A DNA stretch of 64,000 nucleotides, from the NCBI GenBank assembly GCA_014529385.2, contig CM043959.1, positions 12,253,309 to 12,317,308 on the forward strand, in the 5' to 3' direction. Both the position numbers and the translations under genes were made by a program. The notes beneath the pieces were generated by a model. That model made no database searches and was not told the DNA's origin. It saw only the letters and a program-made list of their open reading frames with translations. Numbering within the stretch: the first letter of the stretch is position 1; the number at the start of each line of letters is the position of its first letter. The stretch comes from Adiantum capillus-veneris (Eukaryota > Streptophyta > Polypodiopsida > Polypodiales > Pteridaceae). Shown here in pieces: positions 52,071 through 62,914 of this stretch.

Positions 52071-54580
52071 AGCCGCATTAGACGTTGTGGTCAGCTCTTG
52101 CGTGGACGATATGATACTTTTTGGTCAGCTGCTTTTGGACCTGGAGGCATCCAGGGTGGGGTATGTATGACTATTGCGGATTCTTTGCAGCAGGCCATTG
52201 TGGGCAGAGGGATTATTGTGCCAGGCAGGGCTCAGTGGATTACTATGCAGGTTCAGGGTTGCCTTGTGGGCTTCCTGAACATTTATGCGCCCAATGTGGC
52301 GAGTGCTCGAGTAGAGTTTTGGTCACAGATAGTTGAGTCTCTGCCGCAGGCAGAACACTGGTGCATAGGGGGGGACTTCAACATGATGGAGGACCCTTCT
52401 GACAAGATTGGTGGTAGCCATGCTACTGTGCATGGAGTTAAGCTGGCAACTTGGGAGAGGTTTTGTATGACTCTGAGGGTCTCGGATGTATGGCAGCACT
52501 CTAGTTTTGTGAGCCCCCCAGACAGCCTTGCCTTCGGACCGCAGAGTGGGAGGAGTGAATCTATCGCGGATAGATCGCTTCTACACTAGTGACCATTTCA
52601 GTGACTTGGGAGGGACAGTTGGCATTTTGGCAAGGACTTCCTTCTCGGACCATGCACCAGTGATCCTCACAGTGGCAGACAGGCAGAGGAGAGGGAGCAC
52701 GATGCTTCGCATTCCAGAGAGGGTCTTGCTAGACTCTGCATTCAGAGAGCGATTAGAGACTCTCTGGACAGAGAGCTTGGACAGGCAGGATTCTCCTGCT
52801 GACAGAGTGGCCTCAGGACTAGCTCAGATTAGTCGTTTCTTTCTCCAGGAGTCTTTGGCTCGCCGGGCTGCAGCGAGAGAGGAGGAGCAGCATCTCAGAC
52901 GGGGCACTGCTTCGTTGTAGAGGATGCAGGAGCAGCATCCAGACAGTCCTTGGTTGGAAGAGCAGCTACAGCAGGCTTGCCAGGAGTTTGTTAGCACAGA
53001 GGAGCGGCGACATGAGTTTGCTTTCCATCGACATGCATCTCAGTGGACACAGGTGGGAGACAGAGTGACTGGTGCTTTCTTCGAGGCAGTGGGACCTCGG
53101 CATTCGCATGCCTAGGTTAGCCAGTTGAGGAGGCCCGACGGGTCAGTTGCTTCTGAGCCCGAGGATATGCGTGCACTTGCTACTGACTTTTACCGTGAGT
53201 TACTGGCTACAGAGCCTCAGTCAGAGCGTCAGGATGCATGCAGGGAGCAGGTGTGGACACAGATGCCTTGCCATGTGACTGAGGAGATGCGTCAAAGGCT
53301 TGAGCTGCCACTTCAGCTTGAGGAGCTGCACACGGCTCTTAGTGCCCTCCCCCGTGGTAGCTGTCCAGGTGAGGATGGGTTGACTCCCAGTTTTTTCTTG
53401 GAGTATTGGGACTTGCTTGGCCCAGATCTCTGTAGTGCTTTTCAGTACATCTTGCACCCTGGAGTGATGCCTAACAGCATGAGTGAGGGCTTGATCTACC
53501 TCATTCCCAAGGAGGGTGGCTCCTTGGATGAGATTCGACAGTGGCGCCCCATCACCATCCTCAACTCAGCCTACAAAACTCTTGCCAAGGCTCCGAGTTT
53601 GAGGATCCAACCACTTCTAGAGAGCCTTATACATGGGACTCAGACAGGTTTTGTCAAGGAACGCAGTATCCTTGACAACATCTTTACTTTTTGGGAGGCT
53701 TCTGCCCTAGCGCGGCTCCGTGGTGAGAGCCTGGTGATTCTTCTACTTGATTTTGAGAAGGCATACGACAGAGTTGACTAGGACTTTCTAGAGGGCACTC
53801 TACGCAGGATGGGCTCCTCAGATGCTTGGATCAGAGGGGTGTCAGCTTTGTAGAGACAGGCTCACAGACAGGTACTTTTGGCAGGAGGTAGAGGTGATCG
53901 CTTCATGCTCACACGTTCGGTCAGGCAGGGCTGTCCTCTTGGCCCCTTCCTCTTTCAGTTCTATGCGGAGGCGATGAGCAGGTTTTTGGTGTCGCAGCAG
54001 GTTGGTCTACGAGGCTTAGCACTCCCTATTCGGGGAGATGAGCTACTGGACGCTGAGTTTGCCGACGACTCAGCCTTGTACTTAGATGGCCAGGAGGCCA
54101 ACCTTCACAGGTGTGCGCAGGCTCTGGAGACCTTCTGTTGTGCATCTGGCGCACTGATCAACTGGAGAAAGACAGTGGCTTTCTCGGTTGGTAGTGCTCA
54201 TGTGCCCGATTGGATGCCAGGTGAGGGTTTTAGGTGGATTCCCCCAGGGACTACACTTCGGTACTTGGGCTGTCAAGTTGGTTTGGACTTGTCTCCCGAG
54301 CAGCAGATTACTCCCCTCCTCCTGTCTATCAGGAGGAAGTTGTTACACTGGAGCTCAGCACGACTTTCTTTGGCTGGCAACGTAGTAGTGGCCAACCAGG
54401 TGTTGTTGGCGAGTATGTGGTACATCACTTCTTGCTGGATCTTCTCGAGTTCTTGTATCAGCCAGGTAGAGAGGCTGATCGGGAACTTGCCTTGGTCAGG
54501 ACGTGACACTCAGATAACCCGAGCCAAAGTGGCTTGGCAGGTCATCACTCTTCCTTGTTCACAAGGAGGGCTTGGGATCT
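52045..54580 (+). pseudogene. LINE-A copy 3 ORF2, first part
   Basis: Endonuclease text (GGDFNMMEDPSDKIGG, SDHAPVILT) then reverse transcriptase (LIPKEGGSLDEIRQWRPI, LLLDFEKAYDRVD, FADDSALYLDG). Breaks: a frame change near 52540, TAG 52918-52920 (copy 1 CAG), TAG 53113-53115 (copy 1 AAG), TAG 53779-53781 shared with copy 1, and TAG near 53851 (copy 1 TAC). The frame is cut at QGGLGI by the solo LTR and resumes after it as IIDQAQQSKALLGKF. Confidence 0.85.
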
Positions 54581-55787
54581 GTCATGTGACACATCCCAAC
54601 CCTATGTGTCCATGGACATACACCATAGCAGGGTTTTCCGTCAAAGTCCAGTCAAGTTAGATTAGGAGTGATCTGGCACTTTTGTGAGTCTATTCGTAGA
54701 CCGTGCATGCCCAGTCACTCAGTGTAGGTGCATATCCTCTGGTTGCATAAGCACAAGCATAAGCATTCTTATCAAATTCCATCAAAGTCAGTTTGGGGAT
54801 TTTTCAGATGACTTTATCCCTTTTTTCCTATTTTTGACATTTTTCACTTATTTATTAAGTGACTTTTGTTGGGTAGTCAGTAGGGCAAATTGGGTAAGTT
54901 AATTTATAAGCAAACCCAAGTTAGCCATAATTGGTAGATGAGCAGAGAGCACAACAGGCTTTTCCCAAGCAGCAGGTGTTCCCTCCCTCTCAGAAAGAAC
55001 CTCCCCATTTCCTTGGCGAGGCCAATCACCCATGCTAGCGTTTCCATCCTAGAGCGCTTCCTCCCTTGCCGGTGTTTACCATAGCCATCGCCATCCCCTT
55101 GTGCTGCCTAGCGTTTTCAGCATTGCAAGGATCGCCAGCAAAGAGACCAGATCAGCGTTTTTCATACAGTTCAGGCCAGCGTTTTTGCAACCACTAACGC
55201 CAGCCAAACCCAGCTTTTGCAGCGTTTTCTGGAGCAGCCTTTACAGCGATTTCAGCCCCTTACCACCCTGCTGTGGCAGCGTTTTCAGCAGCCTGTCGAC
55301 ACACCAAAACGCAGCCCAAGTGCAGTGAAAAGTCAGCGTTTTATTCTCAGGAATTCAGCCATGAACCCGCAGCAGAAGCCCAGTTTCCTTCAGCGTTTTC
55401 ATCCATGATTCAGCCGACAAAAACAGTCCAATTTCAGCCATCAAGAAAAATCCCAGATTCAGTCAAGTTGCCGCCGTCCTCATCGTCATCGGCATAGTCC
55501 ATTGCATTAGCATTTGTACGCATTTGTGCAATCAAGTAGACCACTCTCGCCGACGAGAGTGGGGCCTTTGGAGGAGGGTTTTACAACCCCTTGGTGTCGT
55601 ATCTCTTCTCTCTCCTTCTCTCAATCTCATTCATTTGCACGCACTAGATCCACTCACTTTGTTCGTGACCACCACATTCTCTACAAGACGGAAAGCTCTC
55701 TCTTTCCCTAAGAACTAAAAGGAACCTTGAGCAATAAAGATCACTAATCTTGAGAAAATACAACATTCATTCCGCTGCACCTTACAG
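54581..55787 (+). mobile_element. Solo LTR of a Ty3/gypsy family rich in AGCGTTTT
   Basis: Begins TGTCATGTGACACATCC, ends GCTGCACCTTACA, and is flanked by GGATC at 54576-54580 and 55788-55792. No internal region is present, so it is a solo LTR left by recombination between two LTRs. It shares start, middle and end with the LTRs at 57836-58980 (+) and 62915-64000 (-). AGCGTTTT occurs at least seven times between 55105 and 55400. Confidence 0.9.
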
Positions 55788-57003
55788 GATCATTGACCAA
55801 GCACAGCAGAGCAAAGCCCTTCTTGGGAAGTTCATAGTCAGAGGACTTCTTCCAGGTGAGGAGCCGAGGAAGGAGTTCTTGCTACAGCGGCTTCGTGCTA
55901 GGTGCCTTAGGCTGGAGGCCCCTGGCGACCTTCGACAGATGGATCTTCACAGAGATGCCCAGAGTTGGTTTGAGCAGATCTTCACAGAGATGCGCAGAGT
56001 TGGTTTGAGCAGGAGACTGGAGGACCGCTTCGCTGTGAGTTTGCTTCGATCTTGGGAGCACTTGCGACGAGGCCTGGAGCAGGGACAGCCTACTTGCATG
56101 GAGGAGCGCCTACGACAGCCCCTTGTTTGGAACCCCATGGTTAGCACTCAGAGAGTGCCACTTGGTTGATAGTCGGCCTCATGTTTCTTGGGGTCCCATG
56201 GCAACGGTCCAGCGCGCTCTTTAGGTGACTGGTTAGAGTTTTCAGGCTTGTCAGAGGAGGTGCAAGGTTTCCAGCTACAGGGCATAAGAGGGGTGCAGAG
56301 CATGTGCCAGGACATCTCAGAGGCAGTTCCAGCTGAGTGGCTCACACCTCTCGAGCCAGTAGCACCCAGGTGGATGGGAGCCTTCACACGACTGGAGGTT
56401 CTCATCTCAGTCCGGGCCTGCTCAGAGACTGTTCCATCCCTTTTCTTCGAACTACAGGGTGAGGGGCGCTTACAACGAGTTGTAGTAGAGGCCCCGCAAG
56501 TGGCAGAGTGTTGTTTTTAGAGGATCCGAGTGGTGGGCATCTGTGGGAGGACTTGTGTCATCGATCCTGACCCAGCAGCTCTTGAGACTGGACACTGGAG
56601 ACTGTGGGCTTGGAGTGTTGTCCACTGGCACAAGTACAGTGGGATCCTGGAGAGTGGCTTTGGAGGGACCCTTTCTCTTCTGCAAACCACCCAGGTGTCC
56701 CGTTCTTTCAGAACACTGTTCGACTGGGACGTCACATACTAGCAGCCCAGACAGAGGCCCGCCCCGCTGCAGCACCTCATTGGCAAGAGGAGGGTCTCAC
56801 AGCTGAGTTCTTGGCAGCCTTTTGGGAGAGGTTGTGGGACTCCAGACAGCCAAGGCGAGTCACCTTGTTTCAGTGGCTGGTCACACACAGAGAAAGGGTC
56901 TTTAGCTAGAGCTGATCCACACTCTCAGAGGGCAGCTTGAGAGACTACAGGGCAGCTCCGACCGCATGCCGGAGCGCAAAGAGGCTTTCCTTCGACTTTG
57001 GCG
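55788..57003 (+). pseudogene. LINE-A copy 3 ORF2, second part
   Basis: Continues copy 1 text: LLGKFIVRGLLPGEEP, RRVGLSRRLEDRFAVSLL, AVPAEWLTPLEPVAPRW and FWERLWDSRQPRRVTLFQWL. A duplicated piece (IFTEMRRVGLSRR after a similar MDLHRDAQSWFEQ) lies near 55940-55990. The frame ends at a deletion near 56905 that skips to the last helices. Stops near 56169, 56222 and 56518 inactivate it. 57004-57234 is the 3' untranslated end. Confidence 0.8.
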
Positions 57004-57248
57004 TCCTGGGCCTTTCTACACCATGGTCCAGGATGTACTCCGATGGCACTACCGACCAACTGTGTGGCTTTTCCCTCCCCCCATTTCTTGATTTAGCCCC
57101 ATTGTACATATGCTGGTTTTTCATTGGGAGAGTCTCCCCATCATGGTTGTTGTAGCCCTCTCTTGAAGGTGGTTGTAGCCCTATGGGCAGTTTCATTAAC
57201 TAATAGAAGGATCTTTTTCTCGAAAAAAAAATTTGATGTTCTTAATGC

Positions 57249-57835
57249 TTCTTCTATGGATGCACGTCCTTTAATCATTGGCTTTGACGATGACATGCAT
57301 ACTTGGATTCTTGATTCTGGAGCCTCTTTTCATGTGACACCTCACATGGAATGGTGTTCCCAGTCTAGAGGTGGAAGGCATGGCAATGTCTGCTTGGTGC
57401 ATGTGACATTCCAGAATTGGCAGTGTGCATTTATCCTTTGCTGATGGTATGGTTTTTATGTTGCATAATGTACGACATGTACCACAAGTAAGGAAGAGTT
57501 TGATAAGTAAAGGCCAACTGAATGATGCTGGCTATTACACTACTTTTGGTGATAGGAAAAGAAAAATATGCAAGGGTTCTAGGATTGTTGCTAAGGGTCC
57601 TAAAAGTGACACCTTATATCCTTTATTTGTATCCAGTGTGAGAGACCATGTTGTCACCGTAACCGAGCAATCGAATGTTTCTTTGTGGCACGGCCGGTCG
57701 GGACACATGAGTAAAAGGGGAATGCAAACTCTTTCTCGTTGTGGTTATTTGCCTTGTTTGAGGAAGCTGATTTTACTCACTCTGAGCACTATATTTATGA
57801 TAAACACGCTCAAACACCTCGCAATAAATCTCTTT
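57249..57835 (+). pseudogene. Copia protease and pre-integrase region
   Basis: WILDSGASFHVTPH holds the catalytic DSG of an aspartic protease. After a frame change near 57430 comes GMVFMLHNVRHVPQVRKSL, an expected copia segment, then LWHGRSGHMSKRGMQTLSR of the pre-integrase domain. The integrase catalytic core is missing because the gypsy LTR starts at 57836. Confidence 0.85.
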
Positions 57836-58980
57836 TGTCACATGCACATTTAACCCTATGTGCATGTAGACAAGCTATCTCAGGTTTAGGGTTCAAGTCA
57901 GCTTAGGAAGTGTTTTGGCACCTTTGTGAGCCTGTGAGCAAGCCGTGCATGTCCAGGCACTTAGAGTAGTTGCATATCCTCTAATTGCACACCCAGTACC
58001 ACCTAGTATACGCATTGTCCAAGCAGAAGGTCCAATTCCTGACAAGTTTTGGGACAGTACATTTTCCAAGCAATTTGGCCTTTTTATTAAATTTAATTAC
58101 CATTACCAGGTCGTGGGCTGTAGGGGCGCTTGCTCGACCCAGCTTGCTGCAGCTATATAAGCAGAGAGGGGGCGCCCAATTTTAGCAGAAGAGACAGAAG
58201 AAGTTCCAGCAACTTGTAGTGTTCTCTCCTCAGCAAGACCGGCAAAAGACAACCTAGCGTTTTCAACCAACAGCAGCAATCAGCGTTTTTGGAGCCAATT
58301 CCTCTAGCGTTTTTTGCAACAGTTTCCCTAGCGTTTTCAACAGTAGATCAGCCTGGCGTTTTCAGTTTCCAGATCAAGCCTAGCGTTTTTGCAGTTTCCC
58401 GTGCCAAATCAGCCAAGACCATTAGCATTTTCAGATTTCAGCACTTAGCCTTTGCAGATCCAGCCCATAGCCTCGCAGTTCTCACCTACCCGTAGCAGAT
58501 CCTCGTCGTACCGTCGAGTCAGCCAGCGTTTACAATTTCAGCTCGCAGTTTTCAGATTTCAGCATCTGCGTTTTCAGAGCATTGTCGTCGAGTCGTCCTC
58601 ATCGCCATCCTCGTCGACAGAATTAGTATTCAGCAGAAAGTCAGCGTTGCGTTTTGCAGATTCCGCCATTTCAGCCCTAGCGTTTTCAGTTTTCAGCCCG
58701 TCCTCGTCCTCGTCGTCAGTGTCGTCGACATCGTCGGCAAGTCCATTGCATCTAGACCATTGTACCAGATTTGTGCAATCTATAGCATAGACCTCTCTCG
58801 CCATAGAGAGGGGGGCCCTTGGGGCAGGGTTTGAGAACCGTCTGGTGTTGTTTGTGATCATTGCACTCTCTCTCTAAAGGAACGGAAGGCTCTCCCTTCC
58901 ATAAAAAAAAGGAACTCTTGAGCACAGTTCGGAGCACTAATCTTGAGCAATATCAACATTCACTTCCGCTGCACCTTACA
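57836..58980 (+). repeat. 5' LTR (1145 bp) of the gypsy element
   Basis: Runs from TGTCACATGCACATTTAACC to GCTGCACCTTACA. It contains a TATA-like AGCTATATAAGCAGAG at about 58150 and a cluster of AGCGTTTT or very similar motifs between 58255 and 58690. Its sequence pairs with the solo LTR at 54581. Confidence 0.9.
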
Positions 58981-58981
58981 T

Positions 58982-58993
58982 TGGTATCAGAGC
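58982..58993 (+). promoter_or_regulatory. Primer-binding site
   Basis: TGGTATCAGAGC lies two bases after the LTR end and is the standard match to initiator methionine tRNA. Confidence 0.9.
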
Positions 58994-59403
58994 TTTTTGG
59001 CAGTGTTCTGTATCACTCAAGGAAAGAACCACAAGAAATTTATTCGCTTGTTGCGGTCGCACGTAACCCAAGTCCACTTAGGCGTGTCGATTCCTCATCG
59101 TGTTTTGAAGAGTGGCAGGTAAACCAAGAAAGAAGGGCTTGTCCAGCCTCCCCTTGTTCCTCTTTTCACTCATTGAGAGCAGACCATGCACTTAGCGGCC
59201 AGCCAATCGAAGTGAGGTGGGAAAAAACAACTTTGGTGTGAGCGCAAGGCCGCCAAGGGGTGCACCACAGGGAAGAGTCAAGCTCGAGTAAGAGAAAAGC
59301 CTTCTCAAACACAAATCGCAAGCTAAAGAACTCAAGAACCTCAAGAACCCAAGAACCTCAAGAACCCCAAGTTCCTCAAGAACTTAAGTACCCAAGATCT
59401 CAA

Positions 59404-60700
59404 TGTATGGTCGTCACCCGAAGCGGAATGGATACTTTGTGTGAAGGTGATGAGAGTGGAGTTGGTGACAAAGAAGTTTCCCCACCAGGAGGATTTTTTT
59501 CCGATCCTCCCCCATCCCTATCTACGACACGGGTTACACCAAATCCTATGGAGGCTTTGGTCAAGTCGATGATGGACGTGATGCTACAACAAGAGGCGCA
59601 ACACGCTGCCTTGGATCGCGACCGCGAAGAAAGAAAGGCAGCCTTGGAGCGTGAGCGTGAGCGTGAGCGTGAGCGTGAGCGTGAGCGTGAGCGTGAGCGT
59701 GAGCGTGAGCGTGAGCGCGCTTGGTGGCCGAGCAAGCTCGCGAAGCTCTACGCATCGCAGCCGAAGAAAAACGAGCGGCTATGGAATTAGAACGTGAGGC
59801 GCAGAGAGACCAATGCATACAAGAGTTGGTCCTACAAGTACTCACCTCGAAATCCGAGCCACTCAAGGACAAGGGCGATTCATCAGGTAGCACAAGTCGA
59901 GAAGCGGATTCCAACAACCCGTCACTGAGAAGTTGACGTTCAGTAAGTATGATGGTCAGATAGATGCTAATGTTATTCATCCTTGATTGCATAAATTTAA
60001 TGCTTACTTTGCGACAACTAAGAAAATAGGGAATAGCAAAGTTTTGACAGCAGCCATGTATCTTGCCGGTGATGCCATTAATTGGTATCAAGCGTGGCAA
60101 GAGGCATAGTTGGCCGCGCATCTAGAGGAAGCCGAGGAAGGCGTGCCCCTTTTTTTTCAATTGGCCGACTTCAAAGAAAGCTCAGGCGCGGTTCATGCCA
60201 CCTCAGTACCTAGCGCGGTTAAAGGAAGATTGGCCCAATCTCAAGCAAAATGGTACCCTGGTCATGTCCTTTCTAACCGTGTTTTGCAGCTTGGCACCCA
60301 ATTACACAAATCAGATGCGAAGCGTAAAGAGGCTTTTTATTTTCGGGTTGGATGAGTATATCAAGTTCAACGTCGAAGTACTCGACCCAGTGGATCTTAA
60401 CAAGGCGGTAGAGAACGCTCTCGCACAGGAGATGAAGCACAACAAAGAAAAGCCTAAGGAGAACAAGTCTTCTCACAGTACCTCTCAGACTCCTCAGAAC
60501 CGACAGAACGGTAAGAATGGTAAGAATGGTACTCTTCTAGCCAATCTTCCTCTAATCCTTTGGCAAAGTATTCTCAAAATGAATCTAAGGGTAAAGCTAA
60601 AACAACTGCTAAACCTAAGCTAACCCCCGATGAAAAAGTTGCACAAGGAATTATAGGAGAATACATAACGCCAGAAGAACAAGTCATTTATGCTAAGGAA
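59404..60700 (+). pseudogene. gypsy gag
   Basis: A likely start is MVVTRSGMDT at 59404. A Glu/Arg coiled-coil stretch, partly made by a (GAGCGT)n tract, is followed after a frame change near 59720 by AEQAREALRIAAEEKRAAM. The capsid region reads KLTFSKYDGQIDANV, AMYLAGDAINWYQAW and MPPQYLARLKEDWPNLKQN, then LALAQ-type helices and a Lys/Asn-rich end. The zinc knuckle appears just after (CYQCHVKGHIKKAYP, the last Cys changed to Tyr). Stops at about 59983 and 60107 and several frame changes make it inactive. Confidence 0.8.
59647..59718. repeat. (GAGCGT)n hexanucleotide tract, 12 units
   Basis: Twelve perfect GAGCGT units within gag encode an alternating Glu-Arg run. Its length is a multiple of three, so expansion keeps the frame; the frame change is just after it. 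Confidence 0.95.
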
Positions 60701-61323
60701 GGTTGATGTTATCAATGTCACGTCAAGGGTCATATAAAGAAAGCATATCCTGAGACAGCACCACCTAAAGAGCCCAAAGCCCCAACAGCTACCACAAGCA
60801 CTTTAGTGAACCAATCTGAGGCTCCACATGTTTCTGACACACACATTGATGAGTCTCTCTTTAAATGTTATGGTCGTGTAAAGGGTCAGCGTTTTGTCAT
60901 ATTGTTTGATTCAGGCAGTGTGCCTAATGTGATTTGTGACTCTCTTGTAGAGAGAGCCCGCCTAGAGGTTAGCCTGACACCTCCTCTCGAGGTGTCAGGC
61001 TTCGCTCCCGATATGGACTCTCTCATTACGCAAGAGTGCCTTGATGTGTTATCCACGTTCAGCAAGCTTCCTTCCGTAAAAAATTTGTCGTGTTTCCTCT
61101 CTCAGGATGTGATATGAGTTTAGGCATTAGATGGTTTCATGAGCATAACCCTATCATTGATTGGGCCAACAATACGCTCACTCTAAATGCCAAAAGTGAC
61201 TCTCCCATGATCATTCGTGGTCAGGGTCTACATTCTTTACCTCTCAATTGTCATGTGAAGGCAAAGCATAAATTACAAAGAGGAGCACAAGCGGCATTCA
61301 TCTATGCCTCTTCAGTTACCTAG
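60700..61323 (+). pseudogene. gypsy zinc-knuckle end and aspartic protease
   Basis: After the knuckle a linker (EPKAPTATTSTLVNQSE) leads to FVILFDSGSVPNVICDSL with the catalytic DSG. The protein goes on with SGFAPDMDSLITQ and, after a frame change near 61100, LGIRWFHEHNPIIDWANNT, the usual end of gypsy proteases and start of the RT linker. It stops at 61323 (YASSVT). No reverse transcriptase follows. Confidence 0.8.
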
Positions 61324-62767
61324 AGCATTAACAACTCCAGACAGGTATTCAGTGTAACTATGTCAGACTTTGTAAATAATTAATTTATTTTCCAGAAAAG
61401 AATTATCTAATTAGTTGTGTGCACATCAGAATAGATCTAGCAGTTCTGGGGCCTCAAGTGCGCTCAAGTTTGGGCCAAAGCACCTCAGGGAGACCCTAGC
61501 AGAAAATACCCTGAAGCCCTAGTGATTGGGAAATTAGGTCTTCAATAAAGGGATAGATAGTAGCCTCAGATTTCAGGCTCAGAAAATTAAGCGCACTAGT
61601 GCAAGCTCAGGAATGAGATGGGATCCTTAAAACAACAGTAACCCTAAGGCCTGAATTATTTTTACGTGCCTTAGGATAAGTCAATTAAATTATTTTAAAT
61701 GATTTGCACTGGACCAAATGGTTGAACAAGAGCAAACAGGTAATGCCAGAGCAGTGCCGGTACTGCATTGCACTGGGGAGCAGCTAACATTTTCATTGGT
61801 TGCATCTATGTGTGCAGTTGTGGTTCAATTCGCACATTTCATTAATAGTTTGTGAATTTTTAATAGTGAAAGTTGAAGGGTTTTTGAAGTTATTAAGTAA
61901 GTGTGCCACTTGGCACACTTACCAATGCAAAACTAGCTCACTCTCACTCTCACCCTCTCTCTTCCTAGCGCCCCCTCTTCCTGCTGGCTTGATAAGAGTA
62001 CCCCCTCCCCCATTTCTCAGTGTTAGCAGTGCTTCTACCCCCCCTATTGTGAGTATGCTCTACGCATTGGAGCCCTCCATGGAAGCTTGAGAGCAGTCCC
62101 TTGAGACATATGTGGTGGCCTCGTGCTCCCATTGTCTAGAACAAGGGTTCTCATAGCCATAGCTAGTGTTTGGTGAAGTTTCATCGCGAGAAGTTGCAGC
62201 AGGCACTCTCTTCGTAGAGTGTGGTGGTTGTAAATTCTTTGTTTTTAGGCCCTAATCATCTCTTTTAGGGTGAATTTCAGCAATATACACATAGAATCTA
62301 GTTCTTCTGTTCCTACACTACGCATATAGAAAGTTTGGTGCAATTCCATCGCGAAAAAGGTCTTTGGAAGGTCCTCAGGTAGCATTTTCAGGTTATGTGC
62401 AGAAAATTACAGCAAGCATGTGTGCGTGCAGTTTGCGTGTTTCTCCCTTGTTTTTATTGCAAGAATGATTATGCATAAAGGGACACAGTTAGCGAAAGGT
62501 AGACTATCACTATTGAGAGCTTCCGTTGAGTTTTGTGGAAGATAAGACTCTCGTTTTCGAGAGCTTCCCCAAATCTCATAGCCGAGGGAAAATCCTCTCA
62601 GTATTAAGAGAGTAGCTTTCGCACTCTCTCAGTCAGAAGCAGAAAAGAAAGAATAGAGGACGGACTATTGCCCCATTCCTGTGCTTGTAAAGATTCTCCC
62701 TTAGTAATAAAGATAATCTCTTTATGGGGGAGACCAGCCCATCTTCTGGTCCCCAATGAAGTGTCAA

Positions 62768-62770
<3 letters not shown>
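61324..62770. other. Unassigned stretch, possibly a worn LTR
   Basis: No coding frame of note. A pair of related pieces occurs: TTTGGTGAAGTTTCATCGCGA near 62169 and TTTGGTGCAATTCCATCGCGA near 62335. CTCTCAGTATTAAGAGAG near 62595 is a small palindrome. The text near 62570-62760 has the look of the R-U5 part of an LTR, but no second copy is available to prove it. Confidence 0.35.

Positions 62771-62848
<78 letters not shown>
62771..62848. repeat. (CT)n microsatellite
   Basis: A pure CT tract of about 78 bp. Ser/Leu-rich frames over it are artefacts. Confidence 0.95.
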
Positions 62849-62849
<1 letters not shown>

Positions 62850-62914
62850 ATTCTCTTGAGTATTTGAAATACAATTAAAAGTCAGTTTACGCTTTCGTAT
62901 TTTTGTGACAGTGG

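Larger units (their letters stand above)
50615..57234 (+). mobile_element. LINE-A copy 3
   Basis: Flanked by the 14-bp duplication GATGTTCTTAATGC (50601-50614 and 57235-57248), with an A tail and the same 3' end as copy 1 (TAATAGAAGGATCTTTTTCTCG). The C-rich leader (50640-50920) joins directly to the zinc-knuckle region of ORF1, so the ORF1 N-terminal domain is deleted. It carries the solo LTR 54581-55787. A further deletion near 56905 removes most of the zf-RVT region. Confidence 0.9.
50345..57835 (+). mobile_element. Ty1/copia, plus strand, split by LINE-A copy 3 and cut by a gypsy element
   Basis: Left part: gag end with a CCHC knuckle (CHHCGKKGHYKRGC near 50430) and a Lys/Asp-rich tail. 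Right part: protease (WILDSGASFHVTPH at 57303) and the pre-integrase region (SLWHGRSGHMSKRGMQTL near 57690). The LINE sits exactly between them. The integrase, RT and RNase H are gone, replaced from 57836 by the LTR of the gypsy element. Confidence 0.85.
57836..61323 (+). mobile_element. Ty3/gypsy element with gag and protease only
   Basis: A 5' LTR (57836-58980) is followed by a primer-binding site, a gag with coiled coil, capsid and zinc-knuckle regions, and a protease. After the protease region the coding sequence ends at TAG 61321-61323; no reverse transcriptase or integrase is visible up to 62770. No plus-strand 3' LTR is in the window; the LTR at 62915 is inverted. Either a deletion removed the rest or later insertions moved it out of view. 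Confidence 0.8.

Noticed and set aside
59561..60121. Minus-strand frame with alternating His-Ala run
   Set aside because: It is the opposite strand of the GAGCGT tract and gag.
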